Shown here piece after piece: positions 1 to 14,899 of a stretch of DNA of 64,000 nt. A program made the position numbers and the translations under genes. The notes under the pieces were generated by a model that saw only the letters and a program-made list of their open reading frames with translations, searched no databases and had not been told where the DNA came from. The DNA comes from Sipunculus nudus (Eukaryota; Annelida; Sipuncula; Golfingiida; Sipunculidae), in contig CM049322.1 in assembly GCA_026874595.1 (NCBI GenBank), positions 42,148,340 to 42,212,339 on the forward strand. The letters run 5' to 3'. Positions within the stretch are counted from its first letter, which is position 1, and every line of letters begins with the position of its first letter.

Positions 1-3000
1 GTTGGACTGCCCCCCTCTTTGTCTTCTGGTACATTCTATATGAAATTAAAATCTCCAATCAAAATTACGGAACACACTTCGTATTTTAACTTGTATTGAA
101 AGGGTAACGGTCGCAAACTGTATTGTAATTAGTGTTATTTGATATTTCTCTAATCTTATATATGTACCATATGAGATTAGAAAATCGAGAAACTTTTATT
201 AGAATTGTTGTGGAATTTCTAGAGACATTTTGTACGGAAAGAGTTTATCATTTTGCCAAGATATAAAGGTGGACAAAATCTAGTGGATGTTCGTTCAAAA
301 ATATTTGCACAGAGGGTGCTCTGGTTATCGAAGGTTATATATATATGGATCATAAATGTAAGCTTTGGCGCAGAGTATTTCTTCAGAAGTTATAAAGGTT
401 AAAAATTAGGGAGAGAGTTTTTATCTTGTGTTTGTGGTATTTATGCTAAAATTGTAAGGATCAACCTTATATCTACACGCAAATGTTATTAAAACTCAGG
501 GAAAAAATAACATACGCCACCGTATAGTTCCGTTTAATAAAACGGCTGTATTATATCAATTTTGATTTTTGAATTCAGAAAGTGTATATATATATATATA
601 TACAAGGGGAACCTATAGTATTGCATGATTTTGCGATTAAATGATGTAGGAAGATAAGAGATATATGGGACAGACGGGTGGGATTCTTTCGTAGATTTGA
701 AGAGATAACTCACATGGTAAGGGATTAGTAAAACCTCTCGGTTATAAAATAAGTATTGTGAATTGATAAAAGCAGTGCCAGAATCGTGGATTTCTATATT
801 ACGCATGGGAAGGGAGTCAGGGGTAAACATGAGTTTGGCTTTGCAAGGCATAATGACTTAATTAATATTAATTGCCTTACATGTAAAACGTATGATTTTT
901 TATTTATAAGTTACCTACCCAACATGTGCATGTCATTAAAATTATTTCATAGGCCCTGTAACATGACCAATCTGGAACAAATGAAAGCAAACTCGGACGA
1001 CATAAAATAATGCCATTTGTTCGTTATGAAATGTTAACATGTAGTTTTGTCAAGTTAAAATACAATTTGTACCTGAAAGAAAAATAGACGCTACTATGTA
1101 GATTAGAACCCATGCGTTAAACCATTGCCGTTATATAAACCCTGTACATATTCGCTATGCCATTTCTACTTCGCCCGACTTTATATATAGGCCTAGTTTC
1201 CTTAAATCTGCAAACCCTGGCCTGATCGAGCCACCAAAAAGTGACATCTGTATTTAAATAAATCTTACATGATTATGATTGTGACGTGTTATAAATCTCC
1301 ACGTATTAATTCCTCTACTTTATCAATGGTCCATTTGAGTTCCAATTAGGGATAATATAAAAAACGAACAATTAACAACCTTGGTCCCCCTGCTGTACGT
1401 TAATTTAGTACGTGACACATTTCAGGGAAACGGTACGTACACGTGGATTGACGTCATTGTTCTCTATGAGTCTAGACTTGCACCCCAAATATTGCCATAC
1501 GTCACCTACGAATACAAATATATCCTATGACCCCCCCCCCCCCCCACACCCAATAGAATACTAGAGCTCATTCCTGGGTTATTTACGCATGGATCGCCCA
1601 CCAAAGTTTAATCAATTGATCCTGTATCACTGCCGAGCTATACTGAAAATCTCATCAACCCCCGTTGAGTACTTTTTGAGTTATCGTGCTAGCAGACAAA
1701 CAGATAAACAGATATATATGAGAGAAAGAGAGCGAAAGAGAGAGAGAGAGACTCAGAGAGAAAGCTGAGAATGTATATAATGAATATAGCTTATAAACAG
1801 ACAGACAAACATACGCGCCAAAAAGAATAACCTCCGCCGCTATGCTTGTCGGAGGTAATAAAAAAAGCCTGGTTACTAAACATATATAATGCTTAATACT
1901 TATCAACATAGTTCTGCTTCAATGAACAAAATGTATATTTAATATATTATTATTTACCAATATCTTTCCACAATACCTTGCACCTATTCATATCAGTCTC
2001 CTCTTATACACTGCAATACAAAAAAAAAATTATTTAAATTAACTTGATGGCTGGTCTTATTTTCTAAATATGTATCCAATACTTAACATTGAGTCAGCAC
2101 TTCCTGCTTCCAATATATACTATGATCACTAAACAATTCCTAGTCCTAATCCTAGTTATTCAAATATTGTAAAATATATGCCTGTTAATATTTGTCCATT
2201 TTACCAAATATACCTATTCCAGTTTGATCTATAAAATGTCCCACTGACCTATTAATATAATTGTCTTTTTGTGACAAAAAAAATTCAGAATTTATATACT
2301 GGTTTCAACTTAAAATTGATAATGAAATAATAAAATGAAAATCCCTGATTGACTGATTTAATGTTTATAATATTTAGTTATGACCTGTCGATATCAGTCA
2401 GGCCAAAGCGAACAGAAATGGACCTTTATTTTAAGTAAGATGACTGGTATCCTCTTCAGACATAATACCAACATTGTTCTTGTCAGTAAATACATCAAAA
2501 TGTCTATATTTCTAGCAATTTTCCTGAATGTATTTTAGAAATGTGAGATAATACCTTGGTTCAATGTTTTCACTATCTTTCTATGAAATGATTATACTGA
2601 AAGTCCTTTCAATATCAGAATTCAGAATTTATATACTGGTTTCAACTTAAAATTGATAATGAAATAATAAAATGAAAATCCCTGATTGACTGATTTAATG
2701 TTTATAATATTTAGTTATGACCTGTCGATATCAGTCAGGCCAAAGCGAACAGAAATGGACCTTTATTTTAAGTAAGATGACTGGTATCCTCTTCAGACAT
2801 AATACCAACATTGTTCTTGTCAGTAAATACATCAATATGTCTATATTTCTAGCAATTTTCCTGAATGTATTTTAGAAATGTGAGATAATACCTTGGTTCA
2901 ATGTTTTCACTATCTTTCTATGAAATGATTATACTGAAAGTCCTTTCAATATCACAGTTGCTGGTTAGGGTTAAAGATAAGGAAGAAAAAACATGATATT

Positions 3001-4496
3001 CAGTATCATATATTACTAAAATTCTTGTTCCAACAAACTTGATGGACATACATATTCAATATTAATAAAGGGACTTACCTCATATTCAAGAAAGTGTCAG
3101 TATATTTAATATTTCCTTGATATAGCCTAGCAAATTTGAAAAGAAAAGAAGGAAGATACTATAATATCTCACTATATTCATTACTTAATAGCTCTGGATA
3201 TTTGCACATGAACGCATTCATTTATTCTTTTTATAAGATCACTGGTACCCTCTCCAGACGAAATACTGAAATCTAACCATTCATTTTTAATATCAATAAT
3301 TTGTCTCAACTCATATTCATATTTAATTAATTTTTAATATCAATCGACCTGTGGTAAATACACAAATGTACCCTTATATTACAGTTTTCCCAAACAAATA
3401 CCAGTGTCTTTCTATGATTTAAGCTCTATAATGACTATATATATGCTATCCCAAAATACCGACACGTAATAACTCCTTCCTTATCCTTTTCTACTGTTGC
3501 CTTAAATTCTTTTTTCTTTTTATACATTTCCCGTTTTCTGTAGACTGTACCAAACCCAGCCTCTGTATGTTAATACTCATGGCCTAGAAATGTTTCTTTG
3601 TTTTAAACAGGGTTGGCAATTTCTTCCGAGAGACGGTTTCTTCCCCGAAAACTTCCGGACACTTCCGGCTCGGAAAAATAGTCTCCTCCATTTCTTCCGG
3701 AAGAAACTTTCAAATTTCATGTGAGAATATATTTAACTAATAAAATTTCAGCTTTATTTCTGCTAAAACCTAACCCTGTTCCATCTTATAAAGGCTTATA
3801 TTAATATATAGTGTTATCTTATTATATATGACTATTAGTTTAATTTAGTTAGACAAATATGCCTCATGTAGGTTTTCAGTTAGTGAGTTCAGGTGACATA
3901 ATTTAACACAGATTTCAGTCCAGTGAATAGTGCAATGATTATCAGGGGGTTACCTAAAATGTGCAGCTTTACTCCAGTTACCCCTGACTGCACAGGGAGG
4001 CAGGGTATGGGGAAGCCATGACATAATTAACAGGTTCATTCATTATACTATTCAAACGGTCAAACTGCTCCTTGTTATATAACAGATTATTTCACAGCAG
4101 ATACTCATGAACAGAGATAGGGTTTCTCATATTTTCTAGGTATTATCTAGTTTTGGCATAATTCCCAACAAGCTCAGGTATAGACTTCGTGTTTGCAGGG
4201 TTGCAAAATTGGTGTTTTGCTATTGCATACTTCGTGGCAACTTAGTGGTAGATTACTGACAATGGTTTTTGTTTATTGAATTTCCTCCGTGTCATCTGTC
4301 GCTTCTTATCCGTCATGACCTTGTTTTATTTCGATATTTTTATCATTATTTCGGTAACTGGCTGGTCTTTGGTGCTTTTCGTCCTTCCTTTAGGAGGCAT
4401 TTTCTTGAAATTCTATTTTTTTAGGTTATATTTTCTGATTTCTACCGCGGGCGCCGTTTATAGCGTCCTCACTAGCTCTCCATGACACGAGAAGTC
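1..4496. other. Gene-free AT-rich stretch downstream of gene A
   Basis: I see no exon or long conserved reading frame here. It holds a C homopolymer near 1531-1546, an AG-rich tract near 1720-1765, a 337-bp tandem duplication (listed separately) and a short patch rich in TTCCGG/CCGGAAG words at about 3625-3710. The open frames in it are short and of low complexity. It lies downstream of the last exon of gene A and outside the block shared with gene B, whose homology starts near 4497. Confidence 0.6.
2281..2954. repeat. Tandem duplication, 337-bp unit, two copies
   Basis: Unit 1 (2281-2617) and unit 2 (2618-2954) are almost identical. Both start at TTCAGAATTTATATACTGG and end at TCCTTTCAATATCA. 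The only difference noticed is CATCAAAATG against CATCAATATG, which points to a recent duplication. No coding potential is evident. Confidence 0.9.
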
Positions 4497-6005
4497 CAAA
4501 TTAAACTCACATACATTGATTTCCTTATCAAGAGCAAATAGCAGTATTTTCAATATCAGGTTATAAGAAAATACATGTTAGTTATAAGGCAAAGAGTAGA
4601 ATGTTTAATTTACTTCTTTAAACAAAACCATCATATCTCCAGAAGCCCAAGGACTAGGATTCGGCAAAACATACATCTGATAGCCCGCCAGCTGCGAATT
4701 ACGATTCATGTGCTACATAATTTTGACACAAAGATGGAGTTTTTTGCCTTGGCACTCGCTGCCAACTTATTCCACAGTACCACAAGTATATGAATCAAAG
4801 GAACGGAATGAATTTGCTCAAGCTCCATATTTGTCAATCCTACCGTTAAAGGTGTTATTTATGACAAAACTTGGTAACGTGGCAAATCACACCACACAGT
4901 AAATGCATCAACCGAGTACAAAAACTCTGGAAATAGAATCCTGCAAAGCTGGTCCTTGGGCCAAAGCTAAGCTTTTTCGTGTAAGAACGTATGTCATGAA
5001 ACGGCTGAATGGTTGACGGGAGATACCGGACATTACCTCTCCTAATGGACAAGATACAGATACCTCATATTTCATGTACATATTACGATGAAAACAGCAC
5101 ACAATCCTTTGATGTATATACAATAATGCTCAGAATTAGTTCTTCCCCTGGAGTCAACAATATAGCATCCAGCCTTGTATATATGTTAGGCTGTGTTTGT
5201 CCCTTACCGTGGAAACTAGTCTATAATGGCCTTATTAGGAAATACCGCATCCGTCTTGGACTTCTAAATGAATTATACTCAAGTCTTCACGCCACAAGTC
5301 ACACCCATGGTTCAGAAAAAAAAAATGTTGTTCAGATGCATTTGGGTGGATTTAATTGATTCCATGCAAACAACATAAAATGTATGATTAAAAATTCTAA
5401 TTATAAAAAAAATTGTATTGAATTTATGAGCATACATGGTGGGTACCATCACACATTTGCATCGCAAATTCTATTTCCCTTCCTATGGGGGATGGGTAAA
5501 TTTTTATATTGTTGGGGAAAGCCCCTTCCACCCCCCATATCCTCCTCACCCCACTCCCACCCTCGAGGCCCCCTCCTTTTCACAGAAGCCTTTGCAACAA
5601 GGTTGACAATATTTAAGTACTCTTTACTTTCTTATTAAAAGAACATTATCATAACCCAGTTCTAAGCGGTATTTCCAAGGAAGAGCGATATTGGAGAATT
5701 GGTAAAGGCCTGGGAGGTTGGGAGTAGAAAGGGTGTTCCCCTCTAGCGGTGTATAAAGGGTTCGACGATTTTCATTTTAAAAATTAATCAATATAGGCTC
5801 AAAGTATTAGGGAGAAACATGATCTACAATTAGAAGAATAGCTGCTAATAGTACTAAACAGTGTTTTTATAAGGATAGGTATATATTAATCAGGTGTATG
5901 ACTACGTTGTTACGATTTGAACTCAAAATGTGACAAATCATCTCCCAACGTCTTCTTCTTCTATAAATGATTCTTCGTAGGCCACCTACTTATATACGGA
6001 CTCAT
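4497..6005. repeat. 3' flank of gene A, duplicated at 30626-31969
   Basis: This stretch matches 30626-31969 in order and orientation. Shared landmarks are CATACATTGAT..., AGAAGCCCAA, CTGGTCCTTGGGCCAAA, CGGCTGAATGGTTGACGGG and the Pu/Py-rich block near 5520. It marks the proximal limit of the segmental duplication that produced genes A and B. Open frames inside it are not conserved between the copies, so I read it as non-coding flank or 3'UTR. Confidence 0.75.
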
Positions 6006-8885
6006 TTAAAATTTAATGACCGTCCGTCCCGGACGTTTGCCTTCCGCTAGGTCACTCAGTACACCAGGAGCCTTCGTTAAGGTCACGTGGGTGATAGGTG
6101 GCGCCCTCAACTAGAACGAATAAAAATTAAATTGTGAACCAGGGGATAATTAACATGCTTGCAGAGTATATTGATGCAATTTGGTCATAGTATGCGGATA
6201 TTGGATGATACATAATATAATAAAATATATGATGTAAAACTAAAAAATGATATAATATAATAATAAAGTATGATTAAGTAGCATGTTTGTTGTATAATAT
6301 AATATAGTATGACATAATTTAATTTAATATGTCATATAACATATTTGACTTTTAAATAAAGATCTAAGTCTAAAATGAAGAGCACGTAACAACTTTTATA
6401 ATTACATTAACTAAACATAGCAAATAATATGTAATATTATTTAAAATAAAATTTAAAAAAAATATTGTATCATATTAAAAGGTATAGTACGATAAACCGT
6501 AGTGTTTTATAAAAAAATATATTGCAGTGTTATAATGTTGATATTGTTAATGGTATTGGTCAAAAGATAAATGATACAAAAAATTGAATCTGCAAAAAAA
6601 AAAACCAATACAGCATACACTTGAAATGTTGGTTAAAAATGGCGTATAACAAAATAAGCACATCAAATATGCCGCAAGCTGGCATTTAACAACAGAGTGT
6701 TTTAACATAAGAAATTACGGTAATATAATAAATCACCTTGCCCTCAGCAACGAGTCTCGTTACTTCTCTCAAATCGTCTCGGGTGCCCATTTTAGACCCC
6801 TCGATAGTGATACATCCTAGAGTGAGGAGTGGACACTCCGCGACCAGCTGACCTCCGTATAGTCCCACGGGGACCATCTTTGAACCCTAGAAATATATAC
6901 GGTGGCCCGTACGGGACATACAGAAATTTATTTTTATCTCGTTGGAACGAGATAATTATAGATAGACAACACAATAAGACCTATATCTGTAATTCTGAAG
7001 GCATGTTTCTCTGCATGTTGGGTTAAGATTATGGTCAATAATTTGCATGCATATCGAGCAGGCTTAATATGATATGGCCTGAAATGGTGCAACATACAGC
7101 ACTCAGGGCCATGTTTGTTCAGAGAATGTGTGAGAGGGGAAGGGGGGGGGGGGGGGGCTGGGCAGTTCTTAAACAAACTGAATTTTTATGGAAATATTTG
7201 AGCAATTTCACGTAAAAAAGGACAAAATGTGGCCCACTACCTCTGTTTAAAAAGTGATGAGTACATGTCCCCCTCCTCCTCCGCCTATAATGAAGTATCA
7301 AGGCTGAAATCTAATGTTATTAGTTTTTCCCTTGAGACACAACACATACTTACATGTCGTTTTACCTGTTCGATAAACCCAAGATAATATAACTCGAACC
7401 CTGAACCATAACTCTAAAAAAATTAGATTTTCCTGGAAGATGAAATATAAACCAGTGTTTCAGTTTATTTCATCTGTTTAATACACAAGGGTTTATTTCA
7501 TCCGGTCCTTCACCTTAAAATCTGTAACCCTAAGCAAACTCAAGAACCAAAGCAAATAAATCTAGAACCAACGCAAGGAAAGCCGCTGTAAAATCAACCT
7601 TAAGGCTTTCGGCGTAAACGCACATACAACAAAATACATACAAACAATTTAGGTTGCATTTACGCTCTGACATACAACGGACAGTAGACCATGGGTATTC
7701 CTGTCAAAATAAGGGCTTTATCTAGCATGGCATACTAACGCGTGCCCACGCAATAATCATCTCGTGGAAACGAGATAATTATCTCGTCTTCTCGAGATAC
7801 TATCAGGTGGTAACGGGATAGTTATCGCTTGGCCACGCGATACTATCGCGTGAGAACGAGATAAAAAAAATTGGGAGTCCTTTACAGCCACAGTACATAT
7901 ACATATCACAGTGTGAGAAATTTTATTGCCTGTGTGATTCATTTCATATATATTTCAATTAAGTGTAAAGTTAAAAAAATAAAGTTATATGCGTCAGTTT
8001 ATGTTAACTCTAAATCAGGTTTAGATATATAATATTCCACATTAAACATAGAAAGGGAACTAAGTCTCTCATTCTAATTATTAACATATTATTAAATTCC
8101 ATTATTTAAATATTATTCTCTTAATATCAGAGGCGGGGGTGATTACAGGGACGTTCCGCTCTTGCTAAGAAGTGAGGGTATATACCCCACCCTTTGTAAT
8201 GACGCCCCTGGTTAATGGGCTCTTCCACCGCTTGAACTGATAAGCATGGAACGGAGCTGGTCCCAAAGTGGAGATAGTAAAGCAAAGGTGAAGCTAGTAT
8301 TCAGCAACCCTCCGTCTCTCTCCAAAGACGCTACCCTTAGACTGGCAGTATACCGACATTCGGCATAGTAAACCACCAATTCATAAACTGAACAAACCTT
8401 TCGGCCATTTTGGTGGACTTAAACATTTAAATATCGAGTCTTTTTATTTTATTCGTGGTTAAGTCTTACAACAGTCCTTCAAAAGGTTGATTTTATTGCT
8501 TTCGTCAGTATAATATGCGTTCATCCCAGTTCATGTGTGTGTTTGTTCACAACATAACTCAATTTATCTTCAACGGAATGTCTTTATATGTTTTCAGAGC
8601 ATTTTTGGGAAGGGCCAATAAGGAATCGATTACATTTAAGTGTGGTCCCGGAACATGATTCGGATTCAGGAACATCATAAATATTCACAAATGCAAAGTC
8701 ACTAGTGCACAAATGAACCTTGGAATATGGGGCTGCTTGTGTTGAAATGGCTTACCAGTGCGAGCGACCCAAATAATGTTCTGCTGGTACTGGTGCTGTT
8801 TACAAAGTCTACAGCAGCGTGAATCAGCCCCACCTGGTCCTTGGTGGTAGCCACGTTCTCCTCAATGCTCGCTTGATAAACAAAT

Positions 8886-8937
<52 letters not shown>

Positions 8938-9971
8938 TTAATAATAACAATGATGCCCCGTATTAATAACGTTATTGAAGTTTGGAGGTTATCTGGGTTA
9001 CAATTATGACATTACAATTTAGAAGATTGTTTCCCATTTTTACGGCTATTTCTTTATAAGAGAAGCTATTGATCAATATCAGCGGGTAGCTTTCTTCTGA
9101 AGCTGACCTGGGATTGGGTTTTTGAACATAGCAAATTTTATCCTGGCCACTGGCGCGTCTTTGATGTCTCCGACAACATCTTGTTGCATCCCCAAGTGGA
9201 TGTGCTTTCATTCCCATTCGTGCGTGTGTTCACAACCTAACACACGCGACAACGAATCGATTAGATGTTTGATTTAAAATTTCTCAAATGTACAGTTATT
9301 TATGCCCGAATGAATGCATCAGACTGCAGATTTCTAGCTCTTTTAAATTTAATAATGACAATAACACGGACAATAAGGGTTAAAAGTCAGACTAACAGAC
9401 TTTTACAAAGATACATCCTTTGTTTTTGTTTATCCACGTGTACCACGTTTACTAACATTGTTTGAGATAAACAAGCACATACATACATAAGAGTGGCGTT
9501 ATGATAACGTTTCCTACCATAAATTACCTAGAGTTCAATCATATGTTTCCAAAGCAAGATAGAAATCACAAATTTTATAAAGGAATCATGTGAGTAGGTG
9601 GCTTTAAGAATTAGAATTGGGGGGGGGGGGGTTAGGTTATCATGCTGTTAATTGCTTCGGGTTTTTTTTATAAGTATGCTAATTGTTTTTTTTTTTTTTT
9701 TTGTTGAGTAGTTGCAATGCCTTAGGAGAAAACTAATGTTGTTATTCTTCATTTTGTTCTAATATTAAATAATTGCATATCATATTACTTGACATTTTAC
9801 ATCTATGCATTAAAAGCCAAGGGGTATATTTACTATCTGACCATAAACTCTATTATTATGTACACTCTAGCTCTTTGCATGAACAATAACATTAAAGACA
9901 TTTCTGGTCTATTTTGTCTCTGACAGGAGGGTCTACGTTCATTCCCGTTCGCACGTATGTTTAAGTTTAGG

Positions 9972-10013
<42 letters not shown>

Positions 10014-10484
10014 TTCACCACAAGATTCACGTAATTATAAACGCCATTTCATGTAATTTTCAGCGCATATGGGGAATGAGCCAAGGACGAATTGAGTAGA
10101 TTTTGGTGTGTATCTGGCATATGATCCGAATACAGGAACGTCATCAAGGAAAATTCACTAATGTACAGCCACTTATACACAAGTAAACCTGGGAATATGG
10201 GCCGAATAAGTGAATGTGTCCATTTGAATATAAGATTTTAGTTTTCATGAAGTTACCTTTTGGATCCCAGAGCAACGTGACGTCAGCACCGGCTTCCCGT
10301 GCTGCGGCGAACTTGGATTCCTTCATTAAGAATTTACACACAAATTACAAACGTAAATTAAATAGCATCATGTACGTATCTACGACTTTAGCAGCTACTC
10401 GTGTTAAGACTCATGGTTATCAAACATAAGCAATACTTTAACTTTATTGAACTATATAAATGCATACAAATATATACAAATTTA

Positions 10485-10525
<41 letters not shown>

Positions 10526-12938
10526 TCAAATATTTACTTTTTACATAACCTTTTTGTATTGCTAGATAAAAAAAAATCTCTAAAGATTTCATGATATCAA
10601 ACACTTATTAACATATATATTTACCAATTATTTCTCAAATTAAGTTTCTCTTATACCTCAAAATGATATATTTGGAGGACGGAAATACTTGTAGCGCCAC
10701 CTGTCGGCGGTTTACTCACGGAAGCCTCGGCCACAATTATCCTTGTTTCTTTCGGAAACAGAGACTTTGCCATCTGTATCCCCCATAAACCGAGCCCTCC
10801 AGCTCCAACTATTAACAGGTTTCCGTAACCTGATAACAATTTACAAAAAAAACATTAAAATGATATAATCATGGTCGCTATAGGGACAGGATTTTTTACA
10901 TGGCATGCAGCATAAATATGCCAGATTGCATATATGGACATGCTAGGTGTATTTGACGATCCGTAGCTTCTTGTACACTAATTAAGATTTTGGATGCTTG
11001 TTATATAATTGATATTTAAACAGTTATTAACATTAAGTCACTGTTTGGTGAATCACGAAAATTAAATCCTTGCGAAAATGAAGCCCTGTTTAATATGAAG
11101 CGCGTATGAGTATACGCCGTTGACCTTGTTTTGCGCCAGGGGAGATTAATTTACCGTAATAATACCGTTTTGTTTCTTCTTTTTTTTCATCGAATTTAAT
11201 TGTTATATTTTCAGAATACTAGAAAACACACAAACAATATATTGATACACATTTGACATACCGTAACAGCTTATGAAATCCTCTATTACAGGTTTCGTCA
11301 GCATGATAGCGTGGTATGACGTGATGCCGCTGCATGGCAGCAAAGCAGCAACATCTAGCGGTATATTTTGGGGAACCTTCTGCAGACAGTTGGCGCGATC
11401 AACAGTTACGTACTCCTGATACCTTGTGGCATAAAATTAATAATATATAATATATAATATGTAATATAAAGATAGTTATATATTATATTAGTAGTAAAAG
11501 TGCAATATAAGTGATTTACACGAAAGCTAGTTGCTTGGCAGCGGGCGGCCCTTAATTTTGGCCCTGCGGAGGGAAGCCGGGCCCTTTCGCGGCAATCGGT
11601 GACCGGAAGGACGGACGCCTCGGGGTAAGGGGTGGGGCGCGGGGGGGGGGGGGGGTGAAAAAGAATAAGAAGACCAACTAAAACCGACTTTTCACCAGTC
11701 CGAAGTTGTTGACGTCAGCCATAAACAATGAGTGATGACGGTCCCGATTGGCCAGAGGCCACATTCCGAGGGGACCTCCCGTTGTAACGCATAGCGCGAA
11801 ATTTTATTTAGCTGTTCACTATATACTTTTTGATATTTCAGATCTTATCTTCGATTCTTTTTAACGGTTAATTGTTACCTAATTACTTGCATGGTAACTT
11901 AAAAACACCTGTTTCTTTATTCAAACAAGGTTCCCAGTAAATGCAACGTTTTATACTATTTCATATGTTCACAATATGCGTGATTCTATTATCATTATAC
12001 GTCTGACAAATTAATATGTGTATATGATCATATTAACTTTATATTAATGTGTTTTGTATGTAAAATTTTTACAGGACCAAGTTGAAAAACAGAATGACTT
12101 CTCAACAAGTTGACCTGTATAAATATATTGTCATAATAAATAAAATAAATAATAACTACTAAATTGTGAGGTAATTGCATTACTGACGCCATGCAGTCAG
12201 ATAAAAGGCGACTACATTGAACACAGAAAACTGGCCTGTCCCAACCGGAAAACGCCGCTCTGCCAATTGGTCTACCAGAGGGGACATTTCAGAGCCATGT
12301 AGACACGGTGTCGGGGAAACGCATTTGCGAGGGACTGGGAAAGGGCACCCTCTCGCCAGAGGACGTTACTACTCAAAACGGGCACTTTAGTTCAAAATCA
12401 AAATTTGAGACATTTCGAGAAAACAACTTCTGTTTGTATTTCATATGCGCGTGCTCACACAATATTACTCATTCCGTAAAGTCCTAGCTTACCCACATAT
12501 ACACCCGTGTTTGTGTAATTTGCCTTGAAATAATTCTTTAACGGACTAAAATGTCCTCTTCACTACCGGTACATTTATACCTACGCCGCGGGTGTATTTA
12601 GAAGCCTCGGTGCACTGTGGGAGCAACAATCTCCAAACAGCAGTATCGTGCTCGTGTGAGTCTGACTCTGCGCAGTATGTGGAATGGTGCAGCGCCAGCG
12701 GCTTGTTTTCGGATAACTTGAAACACGCAGGGCAAGTTTATAATCGACAACCTGTCATACACATTATAAAAATACCAACAAAAATCCGGAGAACAATCAC
12801 AGACGGAATTGGCTCATTACAACCTTTACCACGAAAAGAATCCCGGACCCACAAGACATTTTGTGTAGGTCACTTATATTGCACTACTACTATAATAGGC
12901 TAATAAAAATAATAATAATATTAATGATTAAAATTATG

Positions 12939-12986
<48 letters not shown>

Positions 12987-14693
12987 TATCTTTCAAATAC
13001 TAGAAAAAAAAAACAACTAATCATTTTTTCAGATGAAAGCAAATACATTACAAGTATTATAAGCCTGAAATTATTATCAATATTCATAATTGTTTCTAGT
13101 ACCAGCTCCTGAAAGTTCTGGGTTATAATCATTTAATTTATGCAAAGTTATATATGTGTGTGTGTGTGTGTGTCTGTGTGTTTGTGTATGTTTGTGTGTG
13201 TGGGGGGGGGGGGGGGGGTTGTCAAATATTGGTTAAATATCTTAAAAACATTTTTTCAGCCTCAAGTTGGCGGTCTTTATGTGTCTTTGTCTTTCTGTAT
13301 GTATGTCTCTCTATCTTTCTCTCTCTCGCTTTCTCTCTCCTCTCCCCTCCTCTACTCCCCCCCCCCCCTTTTTTTTTCTCTCTCTCTCTCTCAGTGGTCG
13401 TATGGTTGCTCACCCTCCGTCCAGAAAACAACCTATTTGATAAACGGAAGCTGTAGGACAAAGAACGTCATTTCCGGCTGCGCAGCGCCCACATTTTCCA
13501 CATCCGGGCCATGGATACACCATCACCTTGTCACCGCGTGACACCCCATGTCGCCCTGGCAACACATCAGGTTATACACACAAAATATCATGTCAGCACT
13601 AAATCTTTAGTGTGCACCTCTATAACTTGGACATTTCTATAAAGTGGGCACTTTGGCAGTCTCGATTTTTCTTCATTCTTATTTTATGTTACGACCATGG
13701 GCTCAGGATGGTCGTAACATAAAAAAATGGGCAGTTTGGCTCAGTCCCAAGGATGGACACATTATAAAGGTTTCACTGTAAATATATAGAATTTAAGCCA
13801 TAAATTTCACTTTTTATGAGATCTCAAATTTGTCTTTTACTTGTCTTTATTTTTATTATCGAAGGTTCATCAACAGAGATAAAAAAAATTAATTACGCAG
13901 GTCAGTACCGGCTTTAAGTTCAACATGCTTATTTTCTTTATTTTTCAAAGGTTTTATAAGGTAAGATTCGTGGTGGGATTACATCTACACTGGCATAGAG
14001 CAAAGACTCGGACCAACGAGAGCTGGTGTCACGGCTTTAAAACTGGTTGAATAATCAACATAGCGCTTTTTTTTATCTATTTACAATCCAATGTGGTGGA
14101 ACCCGGAAAACCTTACGATACGAAGCAGCGGTTAAACGACGCAGACTTAGAAACTACAGCAGATTATAACCGCTGCGAATAAAAAGCGTATAATGGTTAG
14201 TCTGTTGCGGAAAAAAATGCATTGAATATCCTCATGATGTCCTGAACCATACAAGTGAGCTGACAACAAGCTAAGTGAGTTTATTGACTTATTTTTTCGT
14301 ATAAACGGATGTAGTATATACATGTATTTAGATATATTTGTCATTTTTATTCGGATAAAACAGAATTACGGACGAACGATATCCAGGTAAACCAGGCCCC
14401 AATGTTGAATATCTTCCTACCTGAATCAACCTTTGACCCCAGGCTGTACACTTCTCCCACTATCTCATGCCCTGTTAACGGAGGAAAGTAAATATAGTAT
14501 TGAGATGCATACAGATGATATAAAATTAAGGGAATGGTTGTCTAATGCATGTACGTCTGAAGCGATCAGTTACGTTCATACAAGGAATCAAAGGTTAGAT
14601 GGCAACGGAAAATTATTATTATTATTATTAGTAGTAGTAGTAGTAGTAGTACCATCATTATTATAATATTATAATTATAATAAACAATTTTAC

Positions 14694-14733
<40 letters not shown>

Positions 14734-14857
14734 TTATTATTATTATAATTATTATTATTATTATTATTATTTTTTGTATTATTTGTATTATTATTTGTAT
14801 TATTTGTATTATTGTTATTATTATAGTTATTATTATATTTATTATTATTATTATTAT

Positions 14858-14899
<42 letters not shown>

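Noticed and set aside
2281-2954. CRISPR-like repeat array
   Set aside because: Two long near-identical units without short repeats and spacers; the genome is eukaryotic.
5009-5359. 116-codon open frame in the 3' flank of gene A
   Set aside because: Not preserved in the homologous flank of gene B (30950-31300), where the frame is broken.
13140-13541. 133-codon plus-strand open frame
   Set aside because: Built from (TG)n, poly-G and (TC)n tracts and running antisense through exon 4 of gene A.
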